DNA of 64,000 nt from CAIJMU01 sp035530275 (GTDB taxonomy: Bacteria > Spirochaetota > Spirochaetia > Treponematales > Rectinemataceae): the NCBI GenBank assembly GCA_035530275.1, contig DATKVC010000015.1:310001-374000 (forward strand), given 5' to 3'. Both the position numbers and the translations under genes were made by a program. Of the stretch, positions 17,354-25,020 are shown piece by piece; the stretch's first letter is position 1; each line of letters starts with the position of its first letter. The notes beneath the pieces are model-generated. The model did not search any database. It was not told the DNA's origin and saw only the letters and a list, made by a program, of their open reading frames with translations.

Positions 17354-17371
17354 CGCCGATGCGCTCCTTTC
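17354..17371. terminator. Short GC hairpin GGAGCGC/GCGCTCC
   Basis: A 7-bp stem with loop CGAT is preceded by an A6 run and followed by TTT. It shares its core with the larger SQR terminator nearby and may be a partial duplicate of it. Confidence 0.55.
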
Positions 17372-17387
17372 CTTGCCTGGGAGGCGC

Positions 17388-17414
17388 GAGATTTCGCCGG
17401 AGCGAAATCTCGCC
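17388..17414. repeat. Inverted repeat GCGAGATTTCG
   Basis: An 11-bp arm GCGAGATTTCG is followed after 6 nt (CCGGAG) by its exact complement. It lies between two terminator-like hairpins. No U-run follows, so its role is unclear. Confidence 0.6.
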
Positions 17415-17456
17415 TGACAACAAAAAGGAGCGCGTCTACGCTCCTTTTTGTTGTCA
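17415..17456 (-). terminator. Perfect 18-bp terminator hairpin of the SQR gene
   Basis: Arms 17415-17432 and 17439-17456 are perfectly complementary with loop CGTCTA. The stem has A5/T5 tracts around a GGAGCG core. The SQR stop codon (17454-17456) lies inside the stem. It is the strongest terminator in the window and should also stop readthrough from the plus strand. Confidence 0.8.
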
Positions 17457-18665
17457 AAGGGCCCAGCTGATGCCGTGCTTGGCCTTGAAGAGGAAGTACT
17501 TCTCGAGCATCCACTTGCCGAGGTCGCCGGTGGGGTCGGGGAGGATGAAGGCGATTTTGCGGGGCTCGAAGAGGTGGTCGGAGAAGATGACCATTTCCTT
17601 GTTGCAGCCGTCGAGGATGCAGAGACCCATGATCCTGCCGAAGGGGAGGAAGTGCATTTCGCGATCGCCGCCGGTGGTCCGCTTGATGTTCTTGGCGACG
17701 ACCTTGCCCATCTCGTCGGAGGGGTAGCCGGTCTTGGGCACGCCGAAGGGGACGTGACCCTCGCCCTTGAAGGGGTTGGGGACGGCGACGGAGAGGCCGG
17801 CGGCCCAGATGTTCTTGTATTTAATGTGGCGATAGCCTTCGTCTGTGGTGATGAAGCCCTTATCATCGCCGAGGCCGGGGCTGTCGAAGACGTACTTCTG
17901 GCCGTTGAAGGGGGGGACGAGCATCTTCCACTTGGCGGGGATCTCTTCGCCGGTGGAAAGGACGACGGAGTTTTCCTTGACTTCGGTGATGGCCGCGTCG
18001 GCGCGGAAGTCGATGTCGAGCTTCTTGAAGAAGGTCTTGAGGAGGTTCTCCGCGCCGGGCATGCCGCCGATGCCGAAGTGGCCGAGGTAGGGCTCGGGCG
18101 TGATCCAGGTGACCTTGACCTTGTCGCGGATCTTTTCCTTGCGGCAGTATTGCTCGAGGTTCATCAGGTACTCGTAGCCGGCGCCCATGCAGGAGGCTCC
18201 GGGGACGGCGCCGACTACGGCGGGACCGGGGTTCTTCACGAACTCCTTCCAGGCCTCGTAGGTGGCGGTGGCGTGGGCGGGCGTGAAGATGGAGCGGCTG
18301 TGGCCGTTGGGGCCGAGGCCGGGCACGGCTTCCCACTTGAGGTTGGCGCCCGTGGCGAGGACGAGCTCGTCGTAGGCGATTTCCTTGCCGCTCTTGGTGA
18401 GCACCTTGTTCTGCTCGGGGAGGACCTTGACCACTTCGTCATGCACGAAGTCCATGCCGCGCTTCTTGAGAATGGGCTCGACATCGAAGGAAATGTCCTC
18501 GGCCTTGCGGCGCCCGAAGGGAACCCAGATCAGCGAGGGAATATAGACGAACTCCTTGATCTTGCTGATGAGGGTGACGTGGGCATCTTTCTTGAAGTGC
18601 CTGTGCACTTCGAATGCCGCGGTCAAACCCGCGAAATTGCCGCCGACTACCACAACCTCTTTCAC
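17454..18665 (-). CDS. sqr: Sulfide:quinone oxidoreductase-like flavoprotein
   Basis: This 403-residue FAD protein probably oxidises sulfide to sulfane sulfur or polysulfide and passes electrons to quinone at the membrane. The N-terminal FAD motif GGNFAGL (residues 8-14) and LATGA motif are present. The family's two catalytic cysteines are matched by C159 and C349 (or C354). The C-terminal part (about 375-403) can form the amphipathic membrane anchor. The start codon is GTG at 18665, with AAGGAG eight to thirteen nt upstream. The next genes include DUF134-NifX and, on the other strand, a DsrE-TusA-Hdr operon, so sulfide may be the substrate in vivo. Other NDH-2-like reductases are the alternative. 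Confidence 0.8.
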   Translation of the reverse strand: MKEVVVVGGNFAGLTAAFEVHRHFKKDAHVTLISKIKEFVYIPSLIWVPFGRRKAEDISFDVEPILKKRGMDFVHDEVVKVLPEQNKVLTKSGKEIAYDELVLATGANLKWEAVPGLGPNGHSRSIFTPAHATATYEAWKEFVKNPGPAVVGAVPGASCMGAGYEYLMNLEQYCRKEKIRDKVKVTWITPEPYLGHFGIGGMPGAENLLKTFFKKLDIDFRADAAITEVKENSVVLSTGEEIPAKWKMLVPPFNGQKYVFDSPGLGDDKGFITTDEGYRHIKYKNIWAAGLSVAVPNPFKGEGHVPFGVPKTGYPSDEMGKVVAKNIKRTTGGDREMHFLPFGRIMGLCILDGCNKEMVIFSDHLFEPRKIAFILPDPTGDLGKWMLEKYFLFKAKHGISWAL

Positions 18666-18703
18666 CGCTTTCTCCTTGGGAAAGATATGAGAATAGATTG
18701 ATG

Positions 18704-18732
18704 AATATATAAGACATTCAAGAGTTGCAAAA
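18704..18732 (-). promoter_or_regulatory. Candidate sqr promoter
   Basis: On the minus strand TTTTGC (18727-18732) and TATATT (18704-18709) are 17 nt apart in very AT-rich DNA. The expected leader is about 30 nt and includes the ribosome-binding site AAGGAG. The -35 match is weak. Confidence 0.4.
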
Positions 18733-18750
18733 GTACTAAAATGTAAATCT

Positions 18751-18768
18751 TTATGTATTAATACATAA
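18751..18768. promoter_or_regulatory. Perfect 18-bp palindrome upstream of sqr
   Basis: TTATGTATTAATACATAA reads the same on both strands. It lies 86 nt before the sqr start and about 19 nt upstream of the candidate -35 box. It resembles operators of ArsR-type sulfide or metal sensors in composition. Which protein binds is unknown; the ArsR-family gene at 28122 and the DUF134 protein at 18837 are nearby candidates. Confidence 0.55.
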
Positions 18769-18836
18769 GAACTTATATAAAAAGCACCACTGTGAACATA
18801 TCTCGCCTAAGGTGAAATTCCGAGATTGTAAGGCTT

Positions 18837-19607
18837 TCAGTTCGCGGAATTCGGCGATTCTTGAACGTAGAGTCGTTTTTTATCTTTTGCGGTTCGCGGG
18901 GTGAAAAGAACATCATGGCCGTCGCCAATGAGGCGGTCGCGGCAGCTCTGGCCCTTTTCGTCAATTCCCGAGCAAATGACGCCTGAATCGACTATTTCGC
19001 CTCGCACGAAAGCCAAGGCAGCCGCCTTGGCCTCTCCCGTGGCTCCCCTGATGGCCACCAGGCCGTTGGAGGCGAGGACTCGCGCCGCTCCTTCCCCCAT
19101 GTTACCCGCCACGACATGGCTGACGCCGAGGCGGGCGAGGTCTGAACCGATGCTGGATTTGCAGCCCTTTCCCTCTTTTGCGGCAACGCTCGGCTCATCG
19201 ATGAGCTTATCCCCTTCGACCCTGAAAACGAGGAACTCCCTTGCCTGGCCGAAGTGCTGATTTACCATGCCATCCAACGAGGGAACGGCAATTCGCGTAA
19301 TGGTCGGCTCTTGCTCCCTGATGCTGACCTCGCCGCCCTCGATGCGGAGGGCTTTTCCGTTGAGCAAGGCGTCGGCGACCTTGCGTCTGGCCGTCTCGAT
19401 GATGTTGCCGAAGGTTTGTCGCGAGACGCCCATCCTGCGGGCCGCGGCTTCCTGATAGAGCCCCTCGTAGTCGGCGAGGCGTATGGCCTCGGCTTCGTCG
19501 AGGCCAAGGATAATGTGTGTGAGCTCCTTGGCGGGAACGCCGGCGGGCTTCATTTCGCGCGGAGGTATCGGAGCGCTCAGCCTGCGTTCGCTGATGGGGC
19601 GGGGCAT
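18837..19607 (-). CDS. DUF134 DNA-binding domain fused to NifX/NafY-type domain
   Basis: This 256-residue protein has an N-terminal DUF134 helix-turn-helix (about 1-95; ILGLDEAEAIRLADYEGLYQEAAARRMGVSR is the family core, shown here as two adjoining segments LDEAEAIRLADYEG and QEAAARRMGVSR) and a C-terminal dinitrogenase iron-molybdenum cofactor domain (about 104-230; VPSLDGMVNQHFGQAREF is its N-terminal signature). NifX-type domains bind Fe-S or metallo-clusters, so this is likely a cluster-responsive regulator. No nitrogenase genes are present. DUF5320 and NifX-type proteins often occur together in anaerobes, and a DUF5320 gene is 650 bp away. It is upstream of sqr on the same strand. Confidence 0.8.
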   Translation of the reverse strand: MPRPISERRLSAPIPPREMKPAGVPAKELTHIILGLDEAEAIRLADYEGLYQEAAARRMGVSRQTFGNIIETARRKVADALLNGKALRIEGGEVSIREQEPTITRIAVPSLDGMVNQHFGQAREFLVFRVEGDKLIDEPSVAAKEGKGCKSSIGSDLARLGVSHVVAGNMGEGAARVLASNGLVAIRGATGEAKAAALAFVRGEIVDSGVICSGIDEKGQSCRDRLIGDGHDVLFTPRTAKDKKRLYVQESPNSAN

Positions 19608-20259
19608 GATGCTAGCGCTCGGTCCCAGAGATCAGGGGCCAGGGCGCGTCCTCGGGCCCGGGCTCACCCTCCGATGATCTCCTGAAATAAGGGGCAATGG
19701 CCATGCTCATTCTCCACATCCTTATCACAGTCCGCTCCTGTCGCTTTCGACGAAATCGTTGCCTTTCGCCGCATGTACGGCAGCGCCGCGAATCATTCTA
19801 CCTCCCCAAGGTAGCTAGAGGGGCCGAAAATCGGAAATGCGCGTCGGGCCTATGGGACGATGAAAAGAATATAGTCGTCATTCGCTATATATGGCCAGAG
19901 ATTGAGGCCTGTCAATCTCAGAGGTGCATCGGATGCGGAGCCAGCGTTGGGTAGAGGTTTGACCGCGACTTTATTTATAGCATATGTCAATAATATTGCT
20001 TCTTGGGCTAGCCTTATCTGGGGCCCTCCAGATGGGTTAGCTAAAGTAAATATGTCGCCGAGACCTCCTGCTTGAGACATTTATCCTCATTATACAAAGC
20101 ATTTGCTATCCAAATTCTGGATTTCTCTTTGTCCGTGCCATTTGACGCTTGCCAATTTATGGGCATATGCTTATAATAATCTCATCAAGTAAATAGCAAA
20201 TGCTATTTACTTGATGGGCGCCGTCGGCGCTTCAGGCAAGTTTGTATGCGGAGGCTTAT
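19608..20259. other. Low-GC intergenic region
   Basis: About 650 bases with noticeably lower GC than the surroundings. I see no convincing gene. A 76-codon minus-strand frame (19850-20080) has no homologue that I recognise and no clear ribosome-binding site. The right end holds a 34-bp inverted repeat, listed separately, before the DUF5320 gene. Confidence 0.5.
20183..20216. repeat. Perfect 16-bp inverted repeat before the DUF5320 gene
   Basis: CATCAAGTAAATAGCA, a 2-nt AA centre, then its exact complement. It lies 43 nt before the DUF5320 start, so it may be an operator. It lacks a U-run and is too AT-rich for an efficient terminator, but a cruciform or an attachment site cannot be excluded. 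Confidence 0.6.
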
Positions 20260-20562
20260 ATGCCGGGAATGAATGGAAAAGGGCCGCAAGGCGAAGTGCG
20301 TGGGACGGGCAGGGGCCAAGGACCCTGCGGGGCTGGAGCGGGAAGGCTCCATGGAGGCGGTCGGGGCCTCGGTGCGGGCTTTGGCGCGATGCCAGGATCC
20401 GGTCGTGGTCGCTGCCGGTCGATCGGGCAGGCGGAAAGGTTCGGCCAGGGGCGAGGCTGTGGCCGGGGTCGTGGCTGCGGGATGGGGTTGGGCCCGGGGC
20501 TAGGCTGGTTTGCGGCAGGCTACGACCCCGGAGCGGGCAAACCGCGGTCGGAAGAGCAGTGA
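20260..20562 (+). CDS. DUF5320 family Gly/Arg-rich small protein
   Basis: This 100-residue protein begins with MPGMNGKGPQGEVRGTGRG, the family start, and continues with Gly, Arg and scattered Cys residues (GRGCGRGRGCGMG). GGAGG lies 5 nt before ATG 20260; an earlier in-frame TTG (20242) lacks that spacing. DUF5320 proteins usually sit next to NifX-type and Mrp-type ATPases and are thought to relate to iron-sulfur or metal handling, but no function is proved. The nearest related gene here is DUF134-NifX on the opposite strand. Confidence 0.75.
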   Translation: MPGMNGKGPQGEVRGTGRGQGPCGAGAGRLHGGGRGLGAGFGAMPGSGRGRCRSIGQAERFGQGRGCGRGRGCGMGLGPGLGWFAAGYDPGAGKPRSEEQ

Positions 20563-20952
20563 AGATTTTGGAAGCTGGCGATGGCTGTGCCGAAGTAATG
20601 GTATATGCCAATATTTGCTCCTCCTGAAATATCGACCCAGGGGAGGGCAGGCTAGCAAGTTGGCAGAATGCCCGACGAGAATCCTCTGCCTTACGAGGCC
20701 GGCGCATTCTGCTTTTTCGGAATATCAAGGGTTGATGAGTCAGGTAAAGTTTTGAATGTAAATCAATTAAACACAAAATAGCAGCCTGGAAGGGAAGTGT
20801 GCCCGCTGATTGCCGATGTCGCCATGGCTGGGCTCCTCATGGTTTTCTAGTGATTTTCTGCGTGCAGCCTCAAAACAAGCCAGGAATTTATTTTTATCGA
20901 ATTCGGTATATTGGCATTTGACAATTTTACGAATAAGTATATTATGCACCAT
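20563..20952. other. Intergenic region before the DsrE2 operon
   Basis: About 390 bases without a supported gene. The last 40 bases contain the promoter of the DsrE2 gene. I see no terminator for the DUF5320 gene. Confidence 0.5.
20918..20945 (+). promoter_or_regulatory. Promoter of the DsrE2-TusA-Hdr operon, leaderless type
   Basis: TTGACA (20918-20923) and TATTAT (20940-20945) are separated by 16 nt in AT-rich DNA. The -10 box ends 7 nt before the ATG at 20953, and no ribosome-binding site is present. An in-frame ATG at 20944 overlaps the -10 box and is therefore unlikely to be used. Confidence 0.6.
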
Positions 20953-21459
20953 ATGCAGCCTACACCACCCCCAACCGCCGGAACTGACCAGCTTTCGATG
21001 GTGGTTTTTTCCGGAGACCTCGACAAGATTCTCGCCGCCATGATCATCGCCACCGGGGCGGCAGCCTTCGACATGAAGGTGAATCTCTTCTTCACCTTCT
21101 GGGCGATATCCGCCCTCCGAGCCCCCGCTAAAAAGGGCAAGGGCAAGAAGTTCATCGAAAAAATGTTCGGTTTCATGCTGCCCAAGGGCATGGACAAGCT
21201 CGCCCTCTCGAAAATGCAGATGGGCGGCATGGGCGCGGCCATGATCAAGGGCATCATGAAAAAACAGCACGTCGCCTCGCTTCCGGAGATGTTCCAGACG
21301 GCGGGCGAGCTCGGCATCCAGATCAATATCTGCGAGATGTCCATGAAGCTCATGGGCTTCAAACGCGAAGAGATGATCGATTATCCGAATATGCAGGTCT
21401 GCGGCGTCGCGACCTTCCTCGCCGACGCCACCGACTCCACCGTCCAGCTTTTCATCTGA
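20953..21459 (+). CDS. DsrE/DsrF-like sulfur carrier (DsrE2 type)
   Basis: This 168-residue protein belongs to the DsrE/F/H-like superfamily. It has the typical opening (MVVFSGDLDKILAAMIIATG), the FDMKVNLFFTFW strand-helix region, and the C-terminal ICEMSMKLMGF and MQVCGVATFLADA segments. The two cysteines in those blocks are the likely sulfur-carrying residues. In sulfur oxidisers DsrE2 and TusA exchange persulfide sulfur. tusA is the next gene, 21 nt downstream. I chose ATG 20953 because the promoter -10 box overlaps earlier starts. It should pass sulfur between TusA and a downstream enzyme; the partner here is presumably the Hdr-like complex. Confidence 0.85.
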   Translation: MQPTPPPTAGTDQLSMVVFSGDLDKILAAMIIATGAAAFDMKVNLFFTFWAISALRAPAKKGKGKKFIEKMFGFMLPKGMDKLALSKMQMGGMGAAMIKGIMKKQHVASLPEMFQTAGELGIQINICEMSMKLMGFKREEMIDYPNMQVCGVATFLADATDSTVQLFI

Positions 21460-21480
21460 AGCACTGCCAAGGAGAAAGCA

Positions 21481-21735
21481 ATGAGCACAGCCGAACTCAC
21501 CAGAATCAAATCAGACAAGATCGTCGACGCGCGGGCCGTGGCCTGCCCGGGTCCCCTCCTCGCCGCGAAGAAGGCGATCGGCGACCTCGAGGCGGGACAG
21601 ATCATGGAGGTCTATTCCTCCGACGAGGGAACCAAGGTCGATATCCCGAGGTGGTGCGGCAAGATGGGGCACGAATATCTCGGCGTCGTCGAATCGGACA
21701 GCTACTTCAGCGTCTTCCTGAAAAAGGCCGACTGA
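21481..21735 (+). CDS. tusA: TusA-family sulfurtransferase
   Basis: This 84-residue protein is a SirA/TusA-type sulfur carrier. The persulfide-bearing cysteine is C22 in the CPGPLL motif (residues 22-27), preceded by the VDARAVA strand typical of the family. The ribosome-binding site AAGGAG is 7 nt before ATG 21481. It lies between DsrE2 and an MvhD-type protein in one operon. In that setting it more likely carries sulfane sulfur for catabolism than for tRNA thiolation. The assignment to the family is secure; the substrate is inferred. Confidence 0.93.
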   Translation: MSTAELTRIKSDKIVDARAVACPGPLLAAKKAIGDLEAGQIMEVYSSDEGTKVDIPRWCGKMGHEYLGVVESDSYFSVFLKKAD

Positions 21736-21835
21736 GAATTTTTTAGCCCCGGGCGCCTCGCCGAGACGCCCGATCCGCGCCGGCGGCCACCGATCGGGCG
21801 GTCGCCGGACCTCCTACAAAGGGACAGTCCCACTC

Positions 21836-22234
21836 ATGCACGACACGACCAAATCTCCCAAGATATTGGTATTTTCCACCGACAAGATCTCCGATCCCGG
21901 CATCGACCAGGCGGGACTGCGGAAAATACACTATTCACCCTCCGTCTATACGATCAGCGTTCCCTGCTCCTCCTGCGTCAAGCCGCGCTGGATCCTCCGC
22001 GCCTTCGAAAAAGGCTTTGACGGCGTCTTCATTGCCGCCGACGGCATCGAGTGCTCCTACACCTCGCACTGTTCGGACAATACGAACGCGATCATCGAGG
22101 AGTCTCAGCGGCTGATGAAGGAGAAGGGCATCAACCCGAAGCGCATCCGCATGGCTGCCATCTGCTCGGTCTGCGCGGAACCCTTCGCCAGTCATATGGC
22201 GAACTTCACCAAGATACTTACGGAGCTCACATGA
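21836..22234 (+). CDS. MvhD-type iron-sulfur protein (Hdr-associated)
   Basis: This 132-residue protein is a FlpD/MvhD-family [2Fe-2S] subunit, the electron link to heterodisulfide-reductase-like complexes. The cysteines stand at C44/C47 (PCSSC), C73/C79 (IECSYTSHC) and C110/C113 (ICSVC). In the sulfate-reducer QmoB this domain is fused to the C terminus of an HdrA-like flavoprotein; here it is a separate gene. Its stop overlaps the ATG of the next HdrA gene (ATGA), so translation is coupled. It probably passes electrons into the HdrA subunits encoded next. Confidence 0.82.
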   Translation: MHDTTKSPKILVFSTDKISDPGIDQAGLRKIHYSPSVYTISVPCSSCVKPRWILRAFEKGFDGVFIAADGIECSYTSHCSDNTNAIIEESQRLMKEKGINPKRIRMAAICSVCAEPFASHMANFTKILTELT

Positions 22235-25020
22235 GCAGCGAAGAGAATTACGACGTCGTCGTCGTCGGCGGCGGCATAGCCGGGCAGGAAGCCGCCCTGA
22301 GTCTAGCCGCCATGGACAAGCAGGTCCTTCTCGTGGAGAAGGGGCTCTCGGTCGGCGGCAAGATGATCCAGCTTTCCAAGGTCTTCCCGACCCTGGACTG
22401 CGCGGCCTGCATCACCACCCCGAAGATGTCCGAGACCGCCCGACATCCCAACATCACCCTGGCCCTGGGCTCGACCATCTCGAACATCAACCGGAACGGC
22501 AAGTTCACCGCCCTCGTCACCACGGCGCCCCGCTACGTGAAGAAGGCCGACTGCACCGGTTGCCAGGAATGCGAGGCGGCCTGTCCCGAAGTAAGACTTG
22601 ACAATTACAACGAAAATCTCGTCGGCCGCAAGGTCGCCTATATTCCCTTCAGCCTCGCCAATCCACGCATCGCCACGATCGACCGGGCCGGAACCTCCGC
22701 GCCCTGCATCGCCGCCTGCCCGGGCGGCGTCAAGGCCTACGGCTTCGTATCCCTCGCCCGCAACGGTCAGTTCGACGAGGCCATGGAGCTCCACCTGGAG
22801 GACAATCCCCTTCCCGGCTCGCTGGGCCGCGCCTGCTACGCCCCCTGCGAGGGGCAGTGCAGCCGCCACCTGGCCGAAGGTCCCGTGGACATGCGCCGGA
22901 TCAAGCGGCACTTCTCCGAGAAGTACTACGACAAGAACGCCCTACCCCACGAGAGGAAGAAGAAGGCCGCCACCGGCAAGAAGGTCGCCATCGTCGGCTC
23001 CGGCCCCGCTGGCCTGACCGCCGCCTACTTCCTCGCGCAGAACGGCCATGAGGTCACGATCCACGAGGCGCAGAAGGAAGCCGGCGGCATGCTCAAGATG
23101 ACCCTGCCCCAGTATCGTCTTCCGAACGCGATCGTCGACAGGGACATCCTCAACATCACCTCCCTCGGGGTGAAGATCGAGACCGGCTCGCGAATCGAAG
23201 ATGTTGCCGCCCTCAAGGCCCGCGGTTACGACGCAGTCGTCGTCGCGGTTGGCACACACGAGTCGACGAGGCTGAAGGTGCCGGGAAGCGAGCTGCCCGG
23301 CATCATCGACTGCATCGAGTTCCTCCGCGAATCCAAGATCGGCACGAAGGTCGATCTTTCGGGCAAGCGCGTCATGGTCGTCGGCGGCGGCAACACCGCC
23401 ATGGACGCCTCGCGCACCGCGCTGCGCCTCGGCGCCGCCTCGGTGACCATCGTGTATCGCCGCGGCCGCGACGAGATGCCCGCCTGGCCCGTCGAAATCG
23501 CGGAAACCGAGGAGGAGGGCGTCAAGTTCGAGTTCCTCCGCAACCCGGTTTCATTCTCCGGCGCGACTGGAGCCGCGGGCGGCAAGGGCGTCACTGCCAC
23601 CGCAGGTGGCGAAGGCGTCACGTCGGTCCGTCTCGTCAAGATGGAGCTCGGCGCGCCGGACTCAAGCGGCCGCCGCTCGACCACCGAGATCATTGGCTCC
23701 GAGTACGATCTGCCCATCGACTATGTCATCGAGGCGATCGGCCTCAAGCCGAGCACCACGCCCTTCCAGGGCAAGCTCGAACTCAACAAGAACGGCACCG
23801 TCAAGGCCGATGCCACGACCCTCCAGACCGCCACGCCTTGGCTCTTCGCCGCCGGCGATTCCCAGAGCGGCTCGACGACTATCATCGAGGCCGCCGGGCA
23901 GGGCAAGCGCGCCGCATTCTATCTCGACCGCTTCCTTAGAGGCCTTGAGGTCGGGGCCGCGGAGTTCGGCGACAAGCTCCCCGCCGCCGACGCCGAGCGC
24001 ATCGTCAGGGAGAAGGCCTTCCCCGCCCCCGTGATTCCGCAAAAGTTCCGCGACGGCCACGAGCGCGTCAAGGACTGGGAGGAGGTCGAGAAGACCTTCA
24101 CCGACGAGGAGGCCACCAAGGCCGCCTCGCGCTGCCTCGATTGCTCCAATTGCCGCGAGTGCCACCAGTGCGTGAGCGCCTGCCCCGCCGACGCCATCGA
24201 TTTTTCGATGAAGGAGCAGAAGCGCGAAATCAAGGCCGACGCCCTCGTTCTCGCGACCGGATACGATCTTTTCGATCCGACCGAGCGCCCGCACTACAAC
24301 TTCGGCCACCCGAACGTCATCACCTCGATGCAGATGGATCGCCTCATCGCGCCGACCCGGCCCTTCAACAACCTACTTAGGCCCGGCGACGGCAAGGTTC
24401 CCGCCAACATCGCCTACGTGCTCTGCGCCGGCTCCCGCGACTCGAGTCTTTCGAACTTCAAGACCTGCGGCACGAGCCCGGCGGACAATCCCGCCTGCTC
24501 GCAGATTTGCTGCATGTACTCGATCAAGCAGGCTCAGCTCCTCATGGGCGCCCTGCCGATGGCGGACATCACGATCTACTACATCGACATCCGCGCCTTT
24601 GGTAAGGGTTATGAGGAGTTCTATCAGCAGTCGCGGGGCATGGGCGTCAACTTCGTCAAGGGCAAGGTCGCCCGCATAAACGGCGACCCCAAGAATCCCC
24701 AGGATGCCATCCTCATCGTCGAGGACATCGAGAGGGGTATTCTCAAGGAAGCCAAGCACGACCTGGTCGTTCTTTCCACCGGCATCAGGCCGGTGAACGA
24801 GATCGTCAAGGCCTTCGCGTCGGACAGGCCCGCTCTCGACGAGCACAGCTTCATCAAGGTGCCCGATCCGATGTTCAGCCCGGGCCAGACCACCGTCGAG
24901 GGCGTCTTCGCCGCGGGCACAGCCACGGCGGCGATGGATATCCCCGATTCCATACTGTCGGCGGGGGCTGCCGCGGCCGGCGCCGCTTCCTATATCGCGC
25001 GGCGGAAAGCAGGAGCATGA
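22231..25020 (+). CDS. HdrA/QmoA-like flavoprotein interrupted by a GltD/NfnB-like module
   Basis: This 929-residue protein is built as one HdrA split by an inserted oxidoreductase. Residues 1-150 are the HdrA FAD motif (GGGIAGQ), a TLDCAACITTPKM block and a ferredoxin motif CTGCQECEAACP. Residues about 155-240 are a Fer4_20-type cluster region (C159 onward). About 250-560 is a GltD/NfnB pyridine-nucleotide reductase with GSGPAGL and GGGNTAMD motifs. A second ferredoxin motif starts at C635, and HdrA resumes with LCAGSRD (C732) and the CC pair at 760/761. It may let NAD(P)H feed a bifurcating or quinone-linked Hdr complex. The start ATG 22231 overlaps the preceding stop. Confidence 0.85.
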   Translation: MSSEENYDVVVVGGGIAGQEAALSLAAMDKQVLLVEKGLSVGGKMIQLSKVFPTLDCAACITTPKMSETARHPNITLALGSTISNINRNGKFTALVTTAPRYVKKADCTGCQECEAACPEVRLDNYNENLVGRKVAYIPFSLANPRIATIDRAGTSAPCIAACPGGVKAYGFVSLARNGQFDEAMELHLEDNPLPGSLGRACYAPCEGQCSRHLAEGPVDMRRIKRHFSEKYYDKNALPHERKKKAATGKKVAIVGSGPAGLTAAYFLAQNGHEVTIHEAQKEAGGMLKMTLPQYRLPNAIVDRDILNITSLGVKIETGSRIEDVAALKARGYDAVVVAVGTHESTRLKVPGSELPGIIDCIEFLRESKIGTKVDLSGKRVMVVGGGNTAMDASRTALRLGAASVTIVYRRGRDEMPAWPVEIAETEEEGVKFEFLRNPVSFSGATGAAGGKGVTATAGGEGVTSVRLVKMELGAPDSSGRRSTTEIIGSEYDLPIDYVIEAIGLKPSTTPFQGKLELNKNGTVKADATTLQTATPWLFAAGDSQSGSTTIIEAAGQGKRAAFYLDRFLRGLEVGAAEFGDKLPAADAERIVREKAFPAPVIPQKFRDGHERVKDWEEVEKTFTDEEATKAASRCLDCSNCRECHQCVSACPADAIDFSMKEQKREIKADALVLATGYDLFDPTERPHYNFGHPNVITSMQMDRLIAPTRPFNNLLRPGDGKVPANIAYVLCAGSRDSSLSNFKTCGTSPADNPACSQICCMYSIKQAQLLMGALPMADITIYYIDIRAFGKGYEEFYQQSRGMGVNFVKGKVARINGDPKNPQDAILIVEDIERGILKEAKHDLVVLSTGIRPVNEIVKAFASDRPALDEHSFIKVPDPMFSPGQTTVEGVFAAGTATAAMDIPDSILSAGAAAAGAASYIARRKAGA

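Larger units (their letters stand above)
17151..17453. other. Convergent intergenic region filled with hairpins
   Basis: Between the lipoprotein and the convergent SQR gene lie several strong inverted repeats and no coding sequence. The main ones are listed separately. A further small one is CCCGCCGC/GCGGCGGG around 17285-17303. Confidence 0.7.

Noticed and set aside
19850..20080. 76-codon minus-strand frame in the low-GC gap
   Set aside because: No recognisable family, no ribosome-binding site, and it is small enough to be random.
20207..20776. Long minus-strand frame opposite the DUF5320 gene
   Set aside because: Shadow of the Gly/Arg-rich plus-strand gene; the translation is Pro/Arg/Ser low complexity.
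22051..22230. Upstream extension of the HdrA frame
   Set aside because: It overlaps the MvhD-type gene in another frame and has no ribosome-binding site; ATG 22231 fits the family start.
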